64,000 bases of DNA from Flavobacterium commune (GCF_001857965.1 NZ_CP017774.1:1922001-1986000); one strand, 5' to 3'; counted from the stretch's first letter, positions 35,695-45,604 are shown. The notes: a model not told the origin generated them from the letters alone. Numbers and translations: made by a program.

Positions 35695-38085
35695 ATGTAC
35701 GTAGTAAAAAGAGACGGCCACAAAGAGCCAGTAATGTTCGACAAAATCACAGAAAGAATTAAAAAACTTTGCTATGGTTTAAATGATTTAGTGGATGCCG
35801 TAAAAGTGGCAATGCGCGTGATAGAAGGATTATATGATGGAGTTTCTACGTCAGAGTTAGATAATTTAGCGGCTGAGACTGCGGCTTCGATGACTATTGC
35901 ACATCCGGATTATGCTCAGTTGGCAGCTAGAATTGCAATTTCAAACCTGCATTCGAATACAAAAAAATCATTTTCGGAAACAATGACCGAAATGTATCAC
36001 TATGTGAATCCAAGAAATGGTCAGGCAGCTCCGTTAATTTCAGATGAAGTATTCAAAGTAATTCAGGAAAATGCAGCTTTCTTAGATTCTCATATTATTT
36101 ATACCAGAGATTTTAATTATGATTATTTTGGTTTCAAAACTTTAGAGCGTTCTTATTTGTTAAAAATAAACGGGAAAATTGTTGAAAGACCACAACATAT
36201 GTTAATGCGTGTGGCAGTTGGAATTCATTTAGATGATTTACAGGCTGTTTTAGAAACTTACGACTTGATGTCTAAAAAGTTTTTTACGCATGCAACTCCT
36301 ACCTTGTTTAACGCAGGTACGCCAAAACCTCAAATGTCTTCTTGTTTCCTTTTGGCAATGCAGGATGATAGTATTGACGGTATTTACGATACTTTGAAAC
36401 AAACGGCTAAAATTTCGCAATCAGCGGGAGGAATTGGACTTTCTATTCATAATGTTCGTGCTACAGGTTCTTATATTCGTGGTACTAACGGAACTTCAAA
36501 CGGTATTGTTCCGATGTTGAGAGTGTTTAATGATACAGCTCGTTACGTAGATCAGGGTGGAGGAAAGCGCAAAGGTAGTTTTGCTATTTACATCGAAACC
36601 TGGCATGCTGATATTTTCGAATTCTTAGACTTGAAAAAGAATACCGGAAAAGAAGAAATGCGTGCAAGAGATTTATTTTTTGCCATGTGGACTTCTGATT
36701 TATTCATGAAACGCGTACAGGAAGATGGACAATGGACTTTAATGTGTCCTAACGAATGCCCGGGATTGTATGATGTTTATGGAGACGAATTTGAAGCGAT
36801 GTACATCGACTATGAAAACCGTGGAAAAGGTAGAAAAACCATCAGAGCACGTGAATTATGGGAGAAAATCCTGGAATCTCAAATTGAGACAGGGACACCA
36901 TACATGTTGTACAAAGACTCCGTTAACCGTAAATCAAACCAAAAGAATTTAGGAGTTATTCGTTCGTCTAACTTGTGTACTGAGATTATGGAGTACACTT
37001 CTAAGGATGAAATTGCAGTTTGTAACTTGGCTTCGCTTTCATTGCCAATGTTTGTTGAAAACGGCGCATTTAATCACGAAGCTTTATTCAATGTAACGAA
37101 ACGTGTTACCAGAAACCTGAATAAGGTTATCGACAGAAATTACTATCCGGTTCCTGAAGCAGAAAATTCTAACCTTCGTCATAGACCGGTTGGTTTAGGA
37201 GTTCAAGGTTTGGCCGATGCTTTCATTATGTTGCGTATGCCGTTTACAAGTGAGGAAGCTAAAAAATTAAATCAGGAGATTTTTGAAACCTTATACTTCG
37301 CTGCTGTTACCGCTTCTATGGAAATGGCTAAAGAAGAAGGACCATACTCTACTTATGCGGGTTCTCCAATTTCTCAGGGAGAATTCCAGCACAATATGTG
37401 GGGCTTGAAAGATGAGGAATTATCAGGTCGTTGGGACTGGGCTTCATTAAGAAAAGAAGTGATGGAACACGGAGTTCGTAACTCTTTATTAGTAGCGCCA
37501 ATGCCTACTGCTTCTACTTCTCAAATTTTAGGGAACAACGAAGCTTTCGAACCATATACTTCTAATATTTATACCCGTCGTGTGTTATCAGGAGAATTTA
37601 TTGTAGTAAACAAACATTTATTACATGATTTAGTAGAACGCGGATTGTGGAATGAAAGTTTGAAACAAGAAATTATGCGTCATAATGGATCAGTTCAAAA
37701 CATTGATATTATTCCGCAAGACTTAAAAGAATTGTACAAAACCGTTTGGGAAATGTCAATGAAGGATATTATTGATATGTCTCGTCAAAGAGGATATTTT
37801 ATTGACCAGTCGCAATCATTGAACTTGTTTATGCAAGATGCTAATTATGCTAAATTAACATCAATGCACTTCTATGCTTGGCAATCTGGATTGAAAACAG
37901 GTATGTATTATTTAAGAACTAAATCGGCTGTAGATGCAATTAAATTTACTTTAAATAACGATAAAAAAGAACAGCCAGTTGCTGAAGAAATAAAAACAGA
38001 AGCGATTGATATTGAAGATTATAAAAAGATGATTTTACAAGCCCAAGCAGGCGGTCCGGAGGATTGCGAAATGTGTGGAGCGTAA
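35695..38085 (+). CDS. nrdA: Ribonucleotide reductase alpha subunit
   Basis: 796 residues from ATG at 35695 ([18 protein letters not shown]). An in-frame GTG at 35659 would add 12 residues without similarity to the family. An ATP-cone covers about 1-90. Catalytic motifs: [20 protein letters not shown] (active-site Cys), [10 protein letters not shown] (the N-L-C-x-E thiyl radical and Glu site), [11 protein letters not shown] (second redox Cys) and [19 protein letters not shown]. The Tyr pair of the radical path lies near [12 protein letters not shown]. The last residues CEMCGA are the C-terminal swinging Cys pair. With NrdB it reduces ribonucleoside diphosphates. A terminator follows. Confidence 0.96.
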   Translation: MYVVKRDGHKEPVMFDKITERIKKLCYGLNDLVDAVKVAMRVIEGLYDGVSTSELDNLAAETAASMTIAHPDYAQLAARIAISNLHSNTKKSFSETMTEMYHYVNPRNGQAAPLISDEVFKVIQENAAFLDSHIIYTRDFNYDYFGFKTLERSYLLKINGKIVERPQHMLMRVAVGIHLDDLQAVLETYDLMSKKFFTHATPTLFNAGTPKPQMSSCFLLAMQDDSIDGIYDTLKQTAKISQSAGGIGLSIHNVRATGSYIRGTNGTSNGIVPMLRVFNDTARYVDQGGGKRKGSFAIYIETWHADIFEFLDLKKNTGKEEMRARDLFFAMWTSDLFMKRVQEDGQWTLMCPNECPGLYDVYGDEFEAMYIDYENRGKGRKTIRARELWEKILESQIETGTPYMLYKDSVNRKSNQKNLGVIRSSNLCTEIMEYTSKDEIAVCNLASLSLPMFVENGAFNHEALFNVTKRVTRNLNKVIDRNYYPVPEAENSNLRHRPVGLGVQGLADAFIMLRMPFTSEEAKKLNQEIFETLYFAAVTASMEMAKEEGPYSTYAGSPISQGEFQHNMWGLKDEELSGRWDWASLRKEVMEHGVRNSLLVAPMPTASTSQILGNNEAFEPYTSNIYTRRVLSGEFIVVNKHLLHDLVERGLWNESLKQEIMRHNGSVQNIDIIPQDLKELYKTVWEMSMKDIIDMSRQRGYFIDQSQSLNLFMQDANYAKLTSMHFYAWQSGLKTGMYYLRTKSAVDAIKFTLNNDKKEQPVAEEIKTEAIDIEDYKKMILQAQAGGPEDCEMCGA

Positions 38086-38114
38086 TTTTTTAGAGAATAG
38101 AATAAAGAACAAAG

Positions 38115-38146
38115 AAAAACAGCTATCGTAATGATAGCTGTTTTTT
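38115..38146 (+). terminator. Terminator after nrdA
   Basis: aaaaacagctatc (38115-38127) pairs perfectly with gatagctgttttt (38133-38145), then further T residues. Confidence 0.9.
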
Positions 38147-38263
38147 TTGGTTTTAATCGAAAAACATAAAACTCGCTTTCTTTCTGTTTTAGTTAATAAT
38201 TCCTTATATTTGAGTAAGTTAATATTGTTTAAAGATTCTTTTTTAACACTAAATACGATAGTC

Positions 38264-38761
38264 ATGAAAAACGAAGGATTTACAATAACCAATGATTTAT
38301 ACGCCACCCAATTTCAGCGTTTTCTTAATCTTTGCATCGATTTAATGTTTATTTATATCATTGTTTTAAGTTTAGGAACCACAATTATTTTAGTGGCTTT
38401 GTCGGCTAATAATTTTGCTCTTACTAATTGGGTAGAAAATATGGCTATTCTGGAAGTTAGTTTTTATTCAGCGATAGTCGCCTTTTTGTATTATTATTTT
38501 ACCGAAGTGTATTTTTCCCGTACTATTGCCAAGTTAATCACACATACTATCGTTGTTAATGCTGATGGTTCTAAACCTTCCGGAAAGCGTTTTTTTATTA
38601 GAACCTGTTGCCGTTTTATTCCTTTTGAAGCTTTTACTTATTTTGGAGAAATTCCAAGAGGATGGCATGATTCTTTTTCGGAAACCTATGTGGTTAAAAA
38701 ACGCAAGTTGAACAAAATGAAAAAAGATTTGAATACGCTGACCAATCCTGTTGAAGCTTAG
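38264..38761 (+). CDS. RDD-family membrane protein
   Basis: 165 residues from ATG at 38264 (MKNEGFTITNDLYATQFQRFLN). The longer reading frame from 38147 overlaps the nrdA terminator and a TATATTTG -7 element at 38205-38212, so I reject it. The RDD pattern is altered: RFLNLCIDLMFIYIIVLSLG in the first helix and SRTIAKLITHTIVVNADGSKPSGKRFFIRTCCRFIPFEAF after the second. Two or three transmembrane helices. RDD proteins have been linked to transport, but the role here is unknown. It is convergent with the ABC transporter gene, 5 nt away. Confidence 0.78.
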   Translation: MKNEGFTITNDLYATQFQRFLNLCIDLMFIYIIVLSLGTTIILVALSANNFALTNWVENMAILEVSFYSAIVAFLYYYFTEVYFSRTIAKLITHTIVVNADGSKPSGKRFFIRTCCRFIPFEAFTYFGEIPRGWHDSFSETYVVKKRKLNKMKKDLNTLTNPVEA

Positions 38762-38766
38762 TTGGA

Positions 38767-40515
38767 CTATTTTCTTTCACCAATTTGCTGTCTCCACATG
38801 GCATAATACAAGCCTTTTTCTTCTAATAAATCAAGGTGTTTCCCCTGTTCGATAATTTCTCCCTGTTCCAAAACAAATATTTTGTCAGCGTGCATAATCG
38901 TGGACAAGCGATGTGCAATCAATACGGTAATTTGATCTTGCTTAGAGGAAATACTTCGGATTGTTTTGGTGATTTCTTCTTCGGTAATCGAATCTAATGC
39001 TGAGGTAGCTTCGTCAAAAAGCAGTAAATGCGGATTTCTAAGTAAAGCTCTGGCAATAGACAAACGTTGTTTTTCTCCTCCGGAAACTTTAACACCTCCT
39101 TCACCAATAGTGGTGTTGATGCCGTTTTCGGCTCTGCTTAATAAATTCTGACAAGCCGATTTTTGCAAAACATCATTGATTTCTTCGTCTGTAGCATTTG
39201 GTTTTACAAATAGTAAATTGTCTTTTATCGTTCCCGAAAATAATTGAGCATCCTGAGTTACAAAACCTAATTGTTGTCTTAATTCGGTTAGGTCAATGTC
39301 TTTGGCGTTTTTTTCATTGTAAAAAATAGCACCTTCAGCAGGATTGTACAATCCAACGAGCATTTTTACCAAAGTTGTTTTTCCGCTTCCCGATGGACCA
39401 ACAAAAGCTATGGTTTCTCCGGCTTCGGCTTCAAATGAAATGTTTTTCACGGCATAAGTATTCGCACTTTGGTGTTTGAAAGAAACATTTTGAAAACTCA
39501 AATGATTGATAGCACCGATCGTTTTTGGGTTTTCAGGAGTTTCTTCACTTTTAGAATTCATCAAATCAGCAAAATTATCCATAGACGCTTTTGTCTCGTT
39601 ATAAGTTGCAATCACATTTCCTAATTCCTGCAACGGATTAAACAAAAAGAATGAAAAGAACATTAAAGTAATCAGATCACCGGGTTTGATGATGTCTTGA
39701 AAAATGAACATATAAAGCGCAAAAACCAGACTGGTTCTCATAAAATGCACCGTTGTACCTTGTATAAAACTCAACGAACGGATAAAACGCACTTTTTTGA
39801 GTTCTAATCCAAGGATTTTAATGGTAGTAGCATTTAATCGGTTGACTTCCTGTTCGGTCAATCCTAAGCTTTTTACCAATTCGATATTTCGTAAAGATTC
39901 AGTAGTAGCTCCGGCTAAAGCGGTCGTTTCGCCCAAAATCTCTCTGGAAACTTTCTTGATTCTTTTTCCTAAAAACGAACTGATATAAGCAATTACAGGA
40001 ACAGTTGCCAGGAAAATTGGGCCTAAAAGCCAATGAATACTTGCGGCATAAACCACAACAAACACAATACCGACTATTGATTGAAAAATCAACGAAATGG
40101 CCAGAGTGATGAATCTTTCGCAATCAATTTTTACCTTTTGAAGTTTACCTAAGGTTTCTCCGCTGCGTTGGTCTTCAAAGTCCTGAAAAGGCAATTGAAG
40201 CGCTTTTTGAATTCCATCGGTGTACATTTGAGCACCTGTTCGCTGAATGATGATATTGGTAAAATAGTCCTGAAAGTTTTTGGCAATTCTGGAAGCCATT
40301 GCAGCTCCTAATGATAATAATAGCCAACCCGAAACCGCTTTGATAAAGTTGCCCTGATTGTGATTGAAATTGGCAACCCCAACGCCGCATTCATTTAATA
40401 ACTTACCAATGATTATCGAATCGTATAAAGAAAAACACTGGTTGATGGTGGCTAAAAGTAAGGCAATATATAAAAGTGTCTTATGTGTTTTGATGTAACT
40501 GTATAAAATTTTCAT
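38767..40515 (-). CDS. ABC exporter, fused membrane and ATP-binding domains (MsbA-like)
   Basis: 582 residues from ATG at 40515 (MKILYSYIKTHKTLLYIALLL); an ATG 27 nt further upstream is in frame but adds no recognisable sequence. Six transmembrane helices in the first 320 residues (ABC_membrane). The nucleotide-binding domain has Walker A VGPSGSGKTTLVKML, Q-loop GFVTQDAQLFSG, signature VSGGEKQRLSIARAL, Walker B LLLFDEATSALD and switch His in LIAHRLSTI. It should work as a dimer exporting a lipid, drug or peptide; the substrate is unknown. It is divergent from the ArsR-type regulator at 40630, which may control it. Confidence 0.9.
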   Translation of the reverse strand: MKILYSYIKTHKTLLYIALLLATINQCFSLYDSIIIGKLLNECGVGVANFNHNQGNFIKAVSGWLLLSLGAAMASRIAKNFQDYFTNIIIQRTGAQMYTDGIQKALQLPFQDFEDQRSGETLGKLQKVKIDCERFITLAISLIFQSIVGIVFVVVYAASIHWLLGPIFLATVPVIAYISSFLGKRIKKVSREILGETTALAGATTESLRNIELVKSLGLTEQEVNRLNATTIKILGLELKKVRFIRSLSFIQGTTVHFMRTSLVFALYMFIFQDIIKPGDLITLMFFSFFLFNPLQELGNVIATYNETKASMDNFADLMNSKSEETPENPKTIGAINHLSFQNVSFKHQSANTYAVKNISFEAEAGETIAFVGPSGSGKTTLVKMLVGLYNPAEGAIFYNEKNAKDIDLTELRQQLGFVTQDAQLFSGTIKDNLLFVKPNATDEEINDVLQKSACQNLLSRAENGINTTIGEGGVKVSGGEKQRLSIARALLRNPHLLLFDEATSALDSITEEEITKTIRSISSKQDQITVLIAHRLSTIMHADKIFVLEQGEIIEQGKHLDLLEEKGLYYAMWRQQIGERK

Positions 40516-40583
40516 AGAGAATGTTTTAGAGAGATAATTCAAATTTGGATTTGAATTAAAGAGGTAACAAATTTATAATATAA

Positions 40584-40599
40584 ATCGAAACATTTCGAT
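40584..40599. promoter_or_regulatory. Palindromic operator candidate upstream of arsR-like gene
   Basis: ATCGAAA-CA-TTTCGAT is a perfect 7-bp inverted repeat. It lies 18 nt before the -7 element (TATCTTTG, 40618-40625) and between the divergent ABC exporter and regulator genes. A related ATCGAAATATTTAGAT is at 40938-40953, before the dehydrogenase. These are probably binding sites of the ArsR-type regulator. Confidence 0.55.
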
Positions 40600-40617
40600 A
40601 TATTAAAAATATATTTT

Positions 40618-40630
40618 TATCTTTGCCTCA
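40618..40630 (+). promoter_or_regulatory. Promoter of the ArsR-type gene, likely leaderless
   Basis: TATCTTTG (40618-40625) is followed by only 4 nt before the ATG at 40630. Since transcripts start a few nucleotides after this element, the mRNA would begin at or next to the start codon. Confidence 0.5.
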
Positions 40631-40917
40631 TGATTACCGAATTGAACATAAAACAAGTTGAGAAAATTTCTAAAGCACTAGGAGATCCCTATCGTTTGAA
40701 GATATTGGATATGATTAGTAAACGAAAGGATTTTATGCAATGTTGTGAAGTTTCAGAATGTTTTAATTTGGCACAATCTACCATGTCTCACCATTTGAAA
40801 CAATTAGTAGAAGCTGAATTATTAGTATCTGAAAAGGAAGGACGCAATTTGAAATTTGTTATCAATAAAGAAATATGCGATGCTTATAGTCGTTATATTT
40901 CTAATTTAGGCTTTTAG
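40630..40917 (+). CDS. ArsR-family winged-helix repressor
   Basis: 95 residues. ArsR-type helix-turn-helix: KISKALGDPYRLKILDMI, then CCEVSECFNLAQSTMSHHLKQLVEAELLVSEKEGRNLKFVIN (recognition helix around QSTMSHHLKQL). Two adjacent Cys residues (CC) in the recognition region could sense metals or oxidants, but the classic ELCVCDL metal site is not present. A palindromic operator candidate precedes it and another precedes the short-chain dehydrogenase 74 nt downstream. It probably represses both that gene and itself. The regulator lacks an untranslated leader. Confidence 0.87.
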   Translation: MITELNIKQVEKISKALGDPYRLKILDMISKRKDFMQCCEVSECFNLAQSTMSHHLKQLVEAELLVSEKEGRNLKFVINKEICDAYSRYISNLGF

Positions 40918-40937
40918 CCTTTTTTTTAATTAAATAA

Positions 40938-40953
40938 ATCGAAATATTTAGAT
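40938..40953. promoter_or_regulatory. Second operator candidate, before the dehydrogenase gene
   Basis: ATCGAAATATTTAGAT has the same ATCGAAA half as the site at 40584 and an imperfect second half. It lies 39 nt before the dehydrogenase ATG. Confidence 0.45.
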
Positions 40954-40991
40954 ATTTAAATACTTGCAATAATTAAACTATTATAAAAAAA

Positions 40992-41741
40992 ATGAAAAAA
41001 TTAGAAAACAAAGTAGCTGTTGTCACAGGAGGAAACAGCGGAATCGGATTGGCAACAGCAAAATTATTTGCAGAACAAGGTGCCAAAGTGGCGATAACAG
41101 GCCGTAATAAAAAGACAATTGATGAAGCGGTTTTCGAAATTGGGAATGCTTCGATCGGTTTGGTAAGCGATGTTTCGGATATAAACAATATTGACACCAC
41201 CTACGGAACAGTTAAAGATACTTTTGGCAAAATTGATGTATTGGTAGTGAATGCCGGTGTATTTATTGCGGCACCTTTAGCAGATTATACCGAAGAAATG
41301 TTCGACCAAACCAGCGATATCAATTTCAAAGGGGTTTTCTTCACTATTCAAAAATCTTTGCCGCATCTAAATGATGGCGCTTCAATTATCATTACGGCAT
41401 CTACAGTAGTCCACAAAGGTTTTGCAACTACTGCAGCCTATTCTGCTTCCAAAGCAGCCGTTCGTTCGTTAGCCAGAACGTTGTCAGCAGAATTGTTGGA
41501 TAGAAACATCCGTGTGAATGTACTTTCGCCTGGACCAATTGACACGCCAATATTTTCAAGAGGAGGAGCTTCGGAAGAAGAAGCAAACGGAACAAAAGCC
41601 TATTATGCTTCAGGAATACCGGCAAAACGTTTGGGAACTTCAGAAGAAATGGCAGCAGGATTCCTTTATTTAGCTTCTGATGATTCTAAATTCATGATAG
41701 GAGGCGAATTATTACTTGACGGAGGAGCAGCAACACTTTAA
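40992..41741 (+). CDS. Short-chain dehydrogenase/reductase
   Basis: 249 residues, classical SDR. NAD(P) motif VTGGNSGIGLATAKLF (TGxxxGIG), with GRNK after strand 2 suggesting NADP(H). Further motifs: NAGVF, catalytic Ser in IITAST, catalytic Tyr and Lys in YSASKAAV, and VNVLSPGPIDTPIF. The substrate cannot be told. It lies 74 nt after the ArsR-type gene with a similar operator between them, so it is likely under that repressor. The C-terminal motif FMIGGELLLDGGAATL is typical of the family. Confidence 0.92.
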   Translation: MKKLENKVAVVTGGNSGIGLATAKLFAEQGAKVAITGRNKKTIDEAVFEIGNASIGLVSDVSDINNIDTTYGTVKDTFGKIDVLVVNAGVFIAAPLADYTEEMFDQTSDINFKGVFFTIQKSLPHLNDGASIIITASTVVHKGFATTAAYSASKAAVRSLARTLSAELLDRNIRVNVLSPGPIDTPIFSRGGASEEEANGTKAYYASGIPAKRLGTSEEMAAGFLYLASDDSKFMIGGELLLDGGAATL

Positions 41742-41773
41742 AAATTAGTTAGTTATTATTTGTTTTAAAAACG

Positions 41774-41813
41774 AAAAGCTCTGGTTGAACACTTAGTCAA
41801 TCAGGGCTTTTTT
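41774..41813 (+). terminator. Terminator after the dehydrogenase gene
   Basis: aaaagctctggttga (41774-41788) pairs with tcaatcagggctttt (41797-41811), with two mismatched or wobble positions, then T residues. Confidence 0.8.
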
Positions 41814-41982
41814 ATTTTTTTATTTTTGAGAATATAGGTGTAAGAAAAAAATGAATATATTTGAAATTAAAATGGAGGGAATTTCGATAAACTATTTAGT
41901 TTTTGGGAGTTGTTTGTAGTGTATGTAAATGAGTTAGTAGGTGTTTAAGTAAACAAATCATAAATAATTTAAATCAAAAGAA

Positions 41983-42534
41983 ATGCAAATAATTTTTTTA
42001 TTAGTTGGTATACTCGGATTAGTAATGTTTTTTTTAGGGATGAAGACTTTAATCAAAATCTATTTTAATAAAGCTATTGCCCAATTAAATCTTTCAGAAA
42101 ATCCAACTGAAATAAACTTTGAAAAAATCGGTACATATTCTCTTTGTTTTGTTGGTGGTTATGCAAATAATAAAGGAAATTTTGATTTATATATTTCTAA
42201 TAATGGAACTCAATTAGATGTTTATGAAAAACAAATGAAGTTTAAATTCAAGCACAAAGGTCAATTGACAACAGAATTTTATCAATTTGAAGTTGAAAGT
42301 ATTGGTAAACATAAGTTTGAGTTTAAAAACATTGCTGATTTAGAAATAAAAAAATCAATGTTATTGTTAAAAAGAATATTCCAAAATCAAGTCACAAATA
42401 ATAATGTTGAAATAGTCATTAGAGAAACATCTAAAACTTCAAGTTTTATTATCTCTTTATTGATGGCTGTTTTTGGGTTTAATATAGCTGGTTGGGGTTT
42501 TATTTTAGCTTTTAATCCTCACATCTTGACATAA
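41983..42534 (+). CDS. Hypothetical membrane protein
   Basis: 183 residues that I do not recognise. A transmembrane helix at about residues 2-24 (IIFLLVGILGLVMFFLGMKTL) and another at about 155-178 (FIISLLMAVFGFNIAGWGFILAF) flank a beta-rich middle of about 125 residues with many Asn, Lys and Phe. The codons are strongly AT-rich. A TATATTTG -7 element at 41856-41863 gives a leader of about 115 nt. Isolated between a terminator and metE; probably an accessory gene. The reading frame is intact. Confidence 0.65.
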   Translation: MQIIFLLVGILGLVMFFLGMKTLIKIYFNKAIAQLNLSENPTEINFEKIGTYSLCFVGGYANNKGNFDLYISNNGTQLDVYEKQMKFKFKHKGQLTTEFYQFEVESIGKHKFEFKNIADLEIKKSMLLLKRIFQNQVTNNNVEIVIRETSKTSSFIISLLMAVFGFNIAGWGFILAFNPHILT

Positions 42535-42596
42535 AATAATATATAAAATCACTCCTCTTTACGATTTTTTTCACGTTCGAACAGCATAAAAGCAAT

Positions 42597-42626
42597 AAGC
42601 CTTCTCAATTTAATTTGAGAAGGCTT
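42597..42626 (-). terminator. Terminator of metE
   Basis: aagccttctcaa (42597-42608) pairs perfectly with ttgagaaggctt (42615-42626), just after the metE stop codon on the minus strand. Confidence 0.75.
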
Positions 42627-42648
42627 CTTTGTAAATAAAGAAAATTAA

Positions 42649-44973
42649 TTAGGCAATTGCAGTGTTTTCTACAACAGCACGCATTTTTTTAGCTGCTGAA
42701 ACCATTTCGATTAAAGCTTTTTTAGTTTCGTCCCAATGACGGGTTTTCAAACCACAATCAGGATTTACCCACAATTGATTGGCAGGAATTACTGCTGCTG
42801 CTTTTTCCAGTAAATGAACCATTTCATTGCTTGATGGAACACGTGGTGAGTGAATGTCATAGACTCCGGGTCCAATTTCATTTGGATATTTAAAATCGGC
42901 AAAAGCATCCAGCAATTCCATTTGTGAGCGCGAACATTCGATGGTAATTACGTCGGCATCCATATCGGCAATATTTTGAATAATATCGTTGAATTCACTG
43001 TAGCACATGTGCGTATGAATCTGAGTGTCATCGGCAACTCCGCTGGCAGAAATTCTGAAAGCTTTAATAGCCCAATCCAAATAAGCTGCCCATTCTTCTT
43101 TTCGCAATGGCAATCCTTCTCTAACGGCAGGTTCGTCAATTTGGATAATTTTAATTCCGGCTTTTTCTAAATCTACTACTTCATCACGAATAGCTAGCGC
43201 AATTTGAGTACAGGTTTCTGAACGTGCCTGATCGTTACGCACAAACGACCATTGTAAGATGGTAACTGGCCCTGTCAACATTCCTTTTACCCATTTTGGA
43301 GTTAAGGATTGTGCAAATTCAGCCCATTTTACAGTCATCGGATTCGGACGGGAAACATCACCATAAATAACCGGCGGTTTCACGCAACGGCTACCATAAC
43401 TTTGTACCCAACCGTTTTTAGTAAAGGCAAATCCGTCTAATTGCTCTCCGAAATATTCCACCATATCGTTGCGTTCAAATTCGCCATGAACTAAAACGTC
43501 AATTCCGGATTCTTCCTGGAAACGAATGGTTTCTTCGGTTTCTTTTTCCAATAAAGTATCGTATTCGTATTGTGATAATTCACCTTTTTTAAACTTAGCT
43601 CTCCAGCTTCTTACTTCGGCAGTTTGTGGAAAAGAACCAATAGTTGTTGTTGGGAATAGCGGCAATTTTAAAGCTTCAATTTGTTTTTCTCTTCGAACAG
43701 CAAATACATTTTTACGTTGATCGTCTCCGCTTGTAATGCTGGCAACACGATTTTTTACCGCTTCGTTGTGAATTAATTTCGAAGTTTTTCTGTTCTCGTT
43801 AGCGATAGTGTTTTCCTGATAATGAGCCTGGTCGTTTTCGGTAATTTCTCCGGAAGCTAAATTGCGAAGTACCACTACTTCTTCAATTTTTTGTTTGGCA
43901 AAAGCCAGCCATTGTTTGATTTCCGGAGTTAGCGTTTTGTCATTTGTTTCCAAATCTAAATCGCAAGGTGAGTGGATTAAGGAACAAGAAGGTGCAATTA
44001 AAATACGGTCGTTTCCTATTGCAGCAGTCGCTTTTTCGATTAAAGCTAAAGATTTTTTGAAATCATTTTTCCAGATGTTTCTACCGTCAACAACTCCTAA
44101 AGAAAGCTTTACGTTAGGAGCTAATTTCCCTGATTCTAAAATGTCATCCAATTGCGAAGGGCAACGCACTAAATCCAAGTGTAAAGTATCAACAGGCAAA
44201 GCCAAAGCGGTTTCTAAGTTTTCTCCAAAACAGTCAAAATAATTAGCCAGAATCACTTTTAAGTTAGGAAAGCGTTGGTTGATTACGTTGTATACTTTTG
44301 TGTAGGTGTTTCTTTCTTTGTCAGTAAGATTAAGGGCAAGAAAAGGTTCGTCTAGTTGGATGTAAGTTGCACCTTGTGCTTCTAATTTCTCTAAAATTTC
44401 GAAATAAACAGGCAATAAAGCATCGATAAGCTCAATGCGGTTAAAGCCTTCTTCTTTTTCTTTCCCCAGCAATAAATAGCTGATTGGCCCAATTAAAACC
44501 GGTTTTGTATGGATTCCTAATTGCTTGGCTTCAATGAATTCGTTGATTATCTTTTCTGAGAACAATGAAAACTGCTGGTTTTTAGTGAATTCAGGAACGA
44601 TGTAGTGGTAATTGGTGTCAAACCATTTGGTCATTTCCATTGCAACAACGTCTTGACCATCTTTTTGCGAACCTCTTGCCATAGCAAAGTATAAGTCTAA
44701 AGCCGGTTTTGTTTTAGCAATTTCAGCATAACGTCCGGGAATAGCTCCTAATGTTAAAGTTAAATCCAAAACCTGATCGTAAAAAGAAAAATCATTTGAC
44801 GGAATCAAATCAATTCCGGCTTTGGCCTGTAATTGCCAATTTTCTTTTCTGATTGTTGCGGCTGTAGCCAATAGTTCTTCGGCTGAAATTTTTCCGGCCC
44901 AGTAAAGTTCACTGGATTTTTTTAATTCTCTATTGCTTCCAATTCTGGGATAACCTAAATTATTTGTTTTCAT
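42649..44973 (-). CDS. metE: Cobalamin-independent methionine synthase
   Basis: 774 residues, the usual MetE length, with N- and C-terminal barrels. N-terminal NNLGYPRIGSNRELKKSSELYWAGKIS; a linker with RREKQIEALKLPLFPTTTIGSFPQTAEVR opens the catalytic half. Zinc ligands and substrate residues: HTHMCYSEF, ITIECSRSQMELL and WVNPDCGLKTRHWDE. It transfers the methyl group of 5-methyltetrahydrofolate to homocysteine. It is divergent from an Lrp/AsnC regulator, a likely controller. Promoter TAACTTTG at 44997-45004 (complement), 23 nt before the ATG. I find no S-box-like riboswitch in the 155-nt gap. Confidence 0.96.
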   Translation of the reverse strand: MKTNNLGYPRIGSNRELKKSSELYWAGKISAEELLATAATIRKENWQLQAKAGIDLIPSNDFSFYDQVLDLTLTLGAIPGRYAEIAKTKPALDLYFAMARGSQKDGQDVVAMEMTKWFDTNYHYIVPEFTKNQQFSLFSEKIINEFIEAKQLGIHTKPVLIGPISYLLLGKEKEEGFNRIELIDALLPVYFEILEKLEAQGATYIQLDEPFLALNLTDKERNTYTKVYNVINQRFPNLKVILANYFDCFGENLETALALPVDTLHLDLVRCPSQLDDILESGKLAPNVKLSLGVVDGRNIWKNDFKKSLALIEKATAAIGNDRILIAPSCSLIHSPCDLDLETNDKTLTPEIKQWLAFAKQKIEEVVVLRNLASGEITENDQAHYQENTIANENRKTSKLIHNEAVKNRVASITSGDDQRKNVFAVRREKQIEALKLPLFPTTTIGSFPQTAEVRSWRAKFKKGELSQYEYDTLLEKETEETIRFQEESGIDVLVHGEFERNDMVEYFGEQLDGFAFTKNGWVQSYGSRCVKPPVIYGDVSRPNPMTVKWAEFAQSLTPKWVKGMLTGPVTILQWSFVRNDQARSETCTQIALAIRDEVVDLEKAGIKIIQIDEPAVREGLPLRKEEWAAYLDWAIKAFRISASGVADDTQIHTHMCYSEFNDIIQNIADMDADVITIECSRSQMELLDAFADFKYPNEIGPGVYDIHSPRVPSSNEMVHLLEKAAAVIPANQLWVNPDCGLKTRHWDETKKALIEMVSAAKKMRAVVENTAIA

Positions 44974-44996
44974 TTTTATCAGTATTTATTACTGTA

Positions 44997-45004
44997 CAAA
45001 GTTA
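44997..45004 (-). promoter_or_regulatory. -7 element of metE
   Basis: TAACTTTG on the minus strand matches TAnnTTTG and lies in the shared metE/Lrp intergenic region. Confidence 0.5.
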
Positions 45005-45128
45005 TGTTTGTAGATTTTAATACTTAAATTTGGTTTTTAATTAAGTAAAATGAATTGTTTTTGTGTTTTATTTTAGATTTTTGTTCTTTTAATGATTCGC
45101 AAACACAACTTTAGCAGTAAAATATTCT

Positions 45129-45590
45129 ATGGAAAATTTAGACAACACCGATTTACAGATATTAAAACAGCTCCAACAGGACTCCAATATTAGCATAAAA
45201 GACCTGGCCGCTAAATTGTTTTTGACAGCGACTCCCGTTTATGAGCGTATCAAAAGATTGGAGCGTGAAGGCTATATTATGAAATATGTGGCTTTATTGG
45301 ATAAGAAAAAGCTCAATCGAGGAATGACCGTTTTTTGCAATGTGCGTTTGAAAGAACATGCTAAAAATGTGGGTGCTAATTTTGTAAAAGATATTGTGGC
45401 ACTTCCCGAAATCATAGAATGTTATAACATAGCAGGAGATTATGATTTTATGCTTAAGATTTTAGTTGCCGATATGGCGAGCTATCAGGATTTTGTAATG
45501 AATAAATTGTCAACCATTGAGAATATCGGGAATACCCAAAGTGTTTTTGTAATGGGCGAAATTAAACATAGTACTGAATTGAGTTTTTAA
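45129..45590 (+). CDS. Lrp/AsnC-family transcriptional regulator
   Basis: 153 residues. Helix-turn-helix at about 5-60 (DLQILKQLQQDSNISIKDLAAKLFLTATPVYERIKRLEREGYI) and a ligand-binding RAM domain at about 68-150 (FCNVRLKEHAKNVG, IECYNIAGDYDFMLKILVADMASYQDFV). The GDYD turn is the usual amino-acid-sensing region of the family. Divergent from metE, whose product makes methionine; control of metE in response to an amino acid is a reasonable inference. The ligand is unknown. Confidence 0.88.
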   Translation: MENLDNTDLQILKQLQQDSNISIKDLAAKLFLTATPVYERIKRLEREGYIMKYVALLDKKKLNRGMTVFCNVRLKEHAKNVGANFVKDIVALPEIIECYNIAGDYDFMLKILVADMASYQDFVMNKLSTIENIGNTQSVFVMGEIKHSTELSF

Positions 45591-45604
45591 AATTTAAAGG
45601 TTAA

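Noticed and set aside
44974..45128. S-adenosylmethionine or cobalamin riboswitch before metE
   Set aside because: The 155-nt gap has a normal -7 element 23 nt from the ATG, so the leader is too short; no riboswitch core seen.
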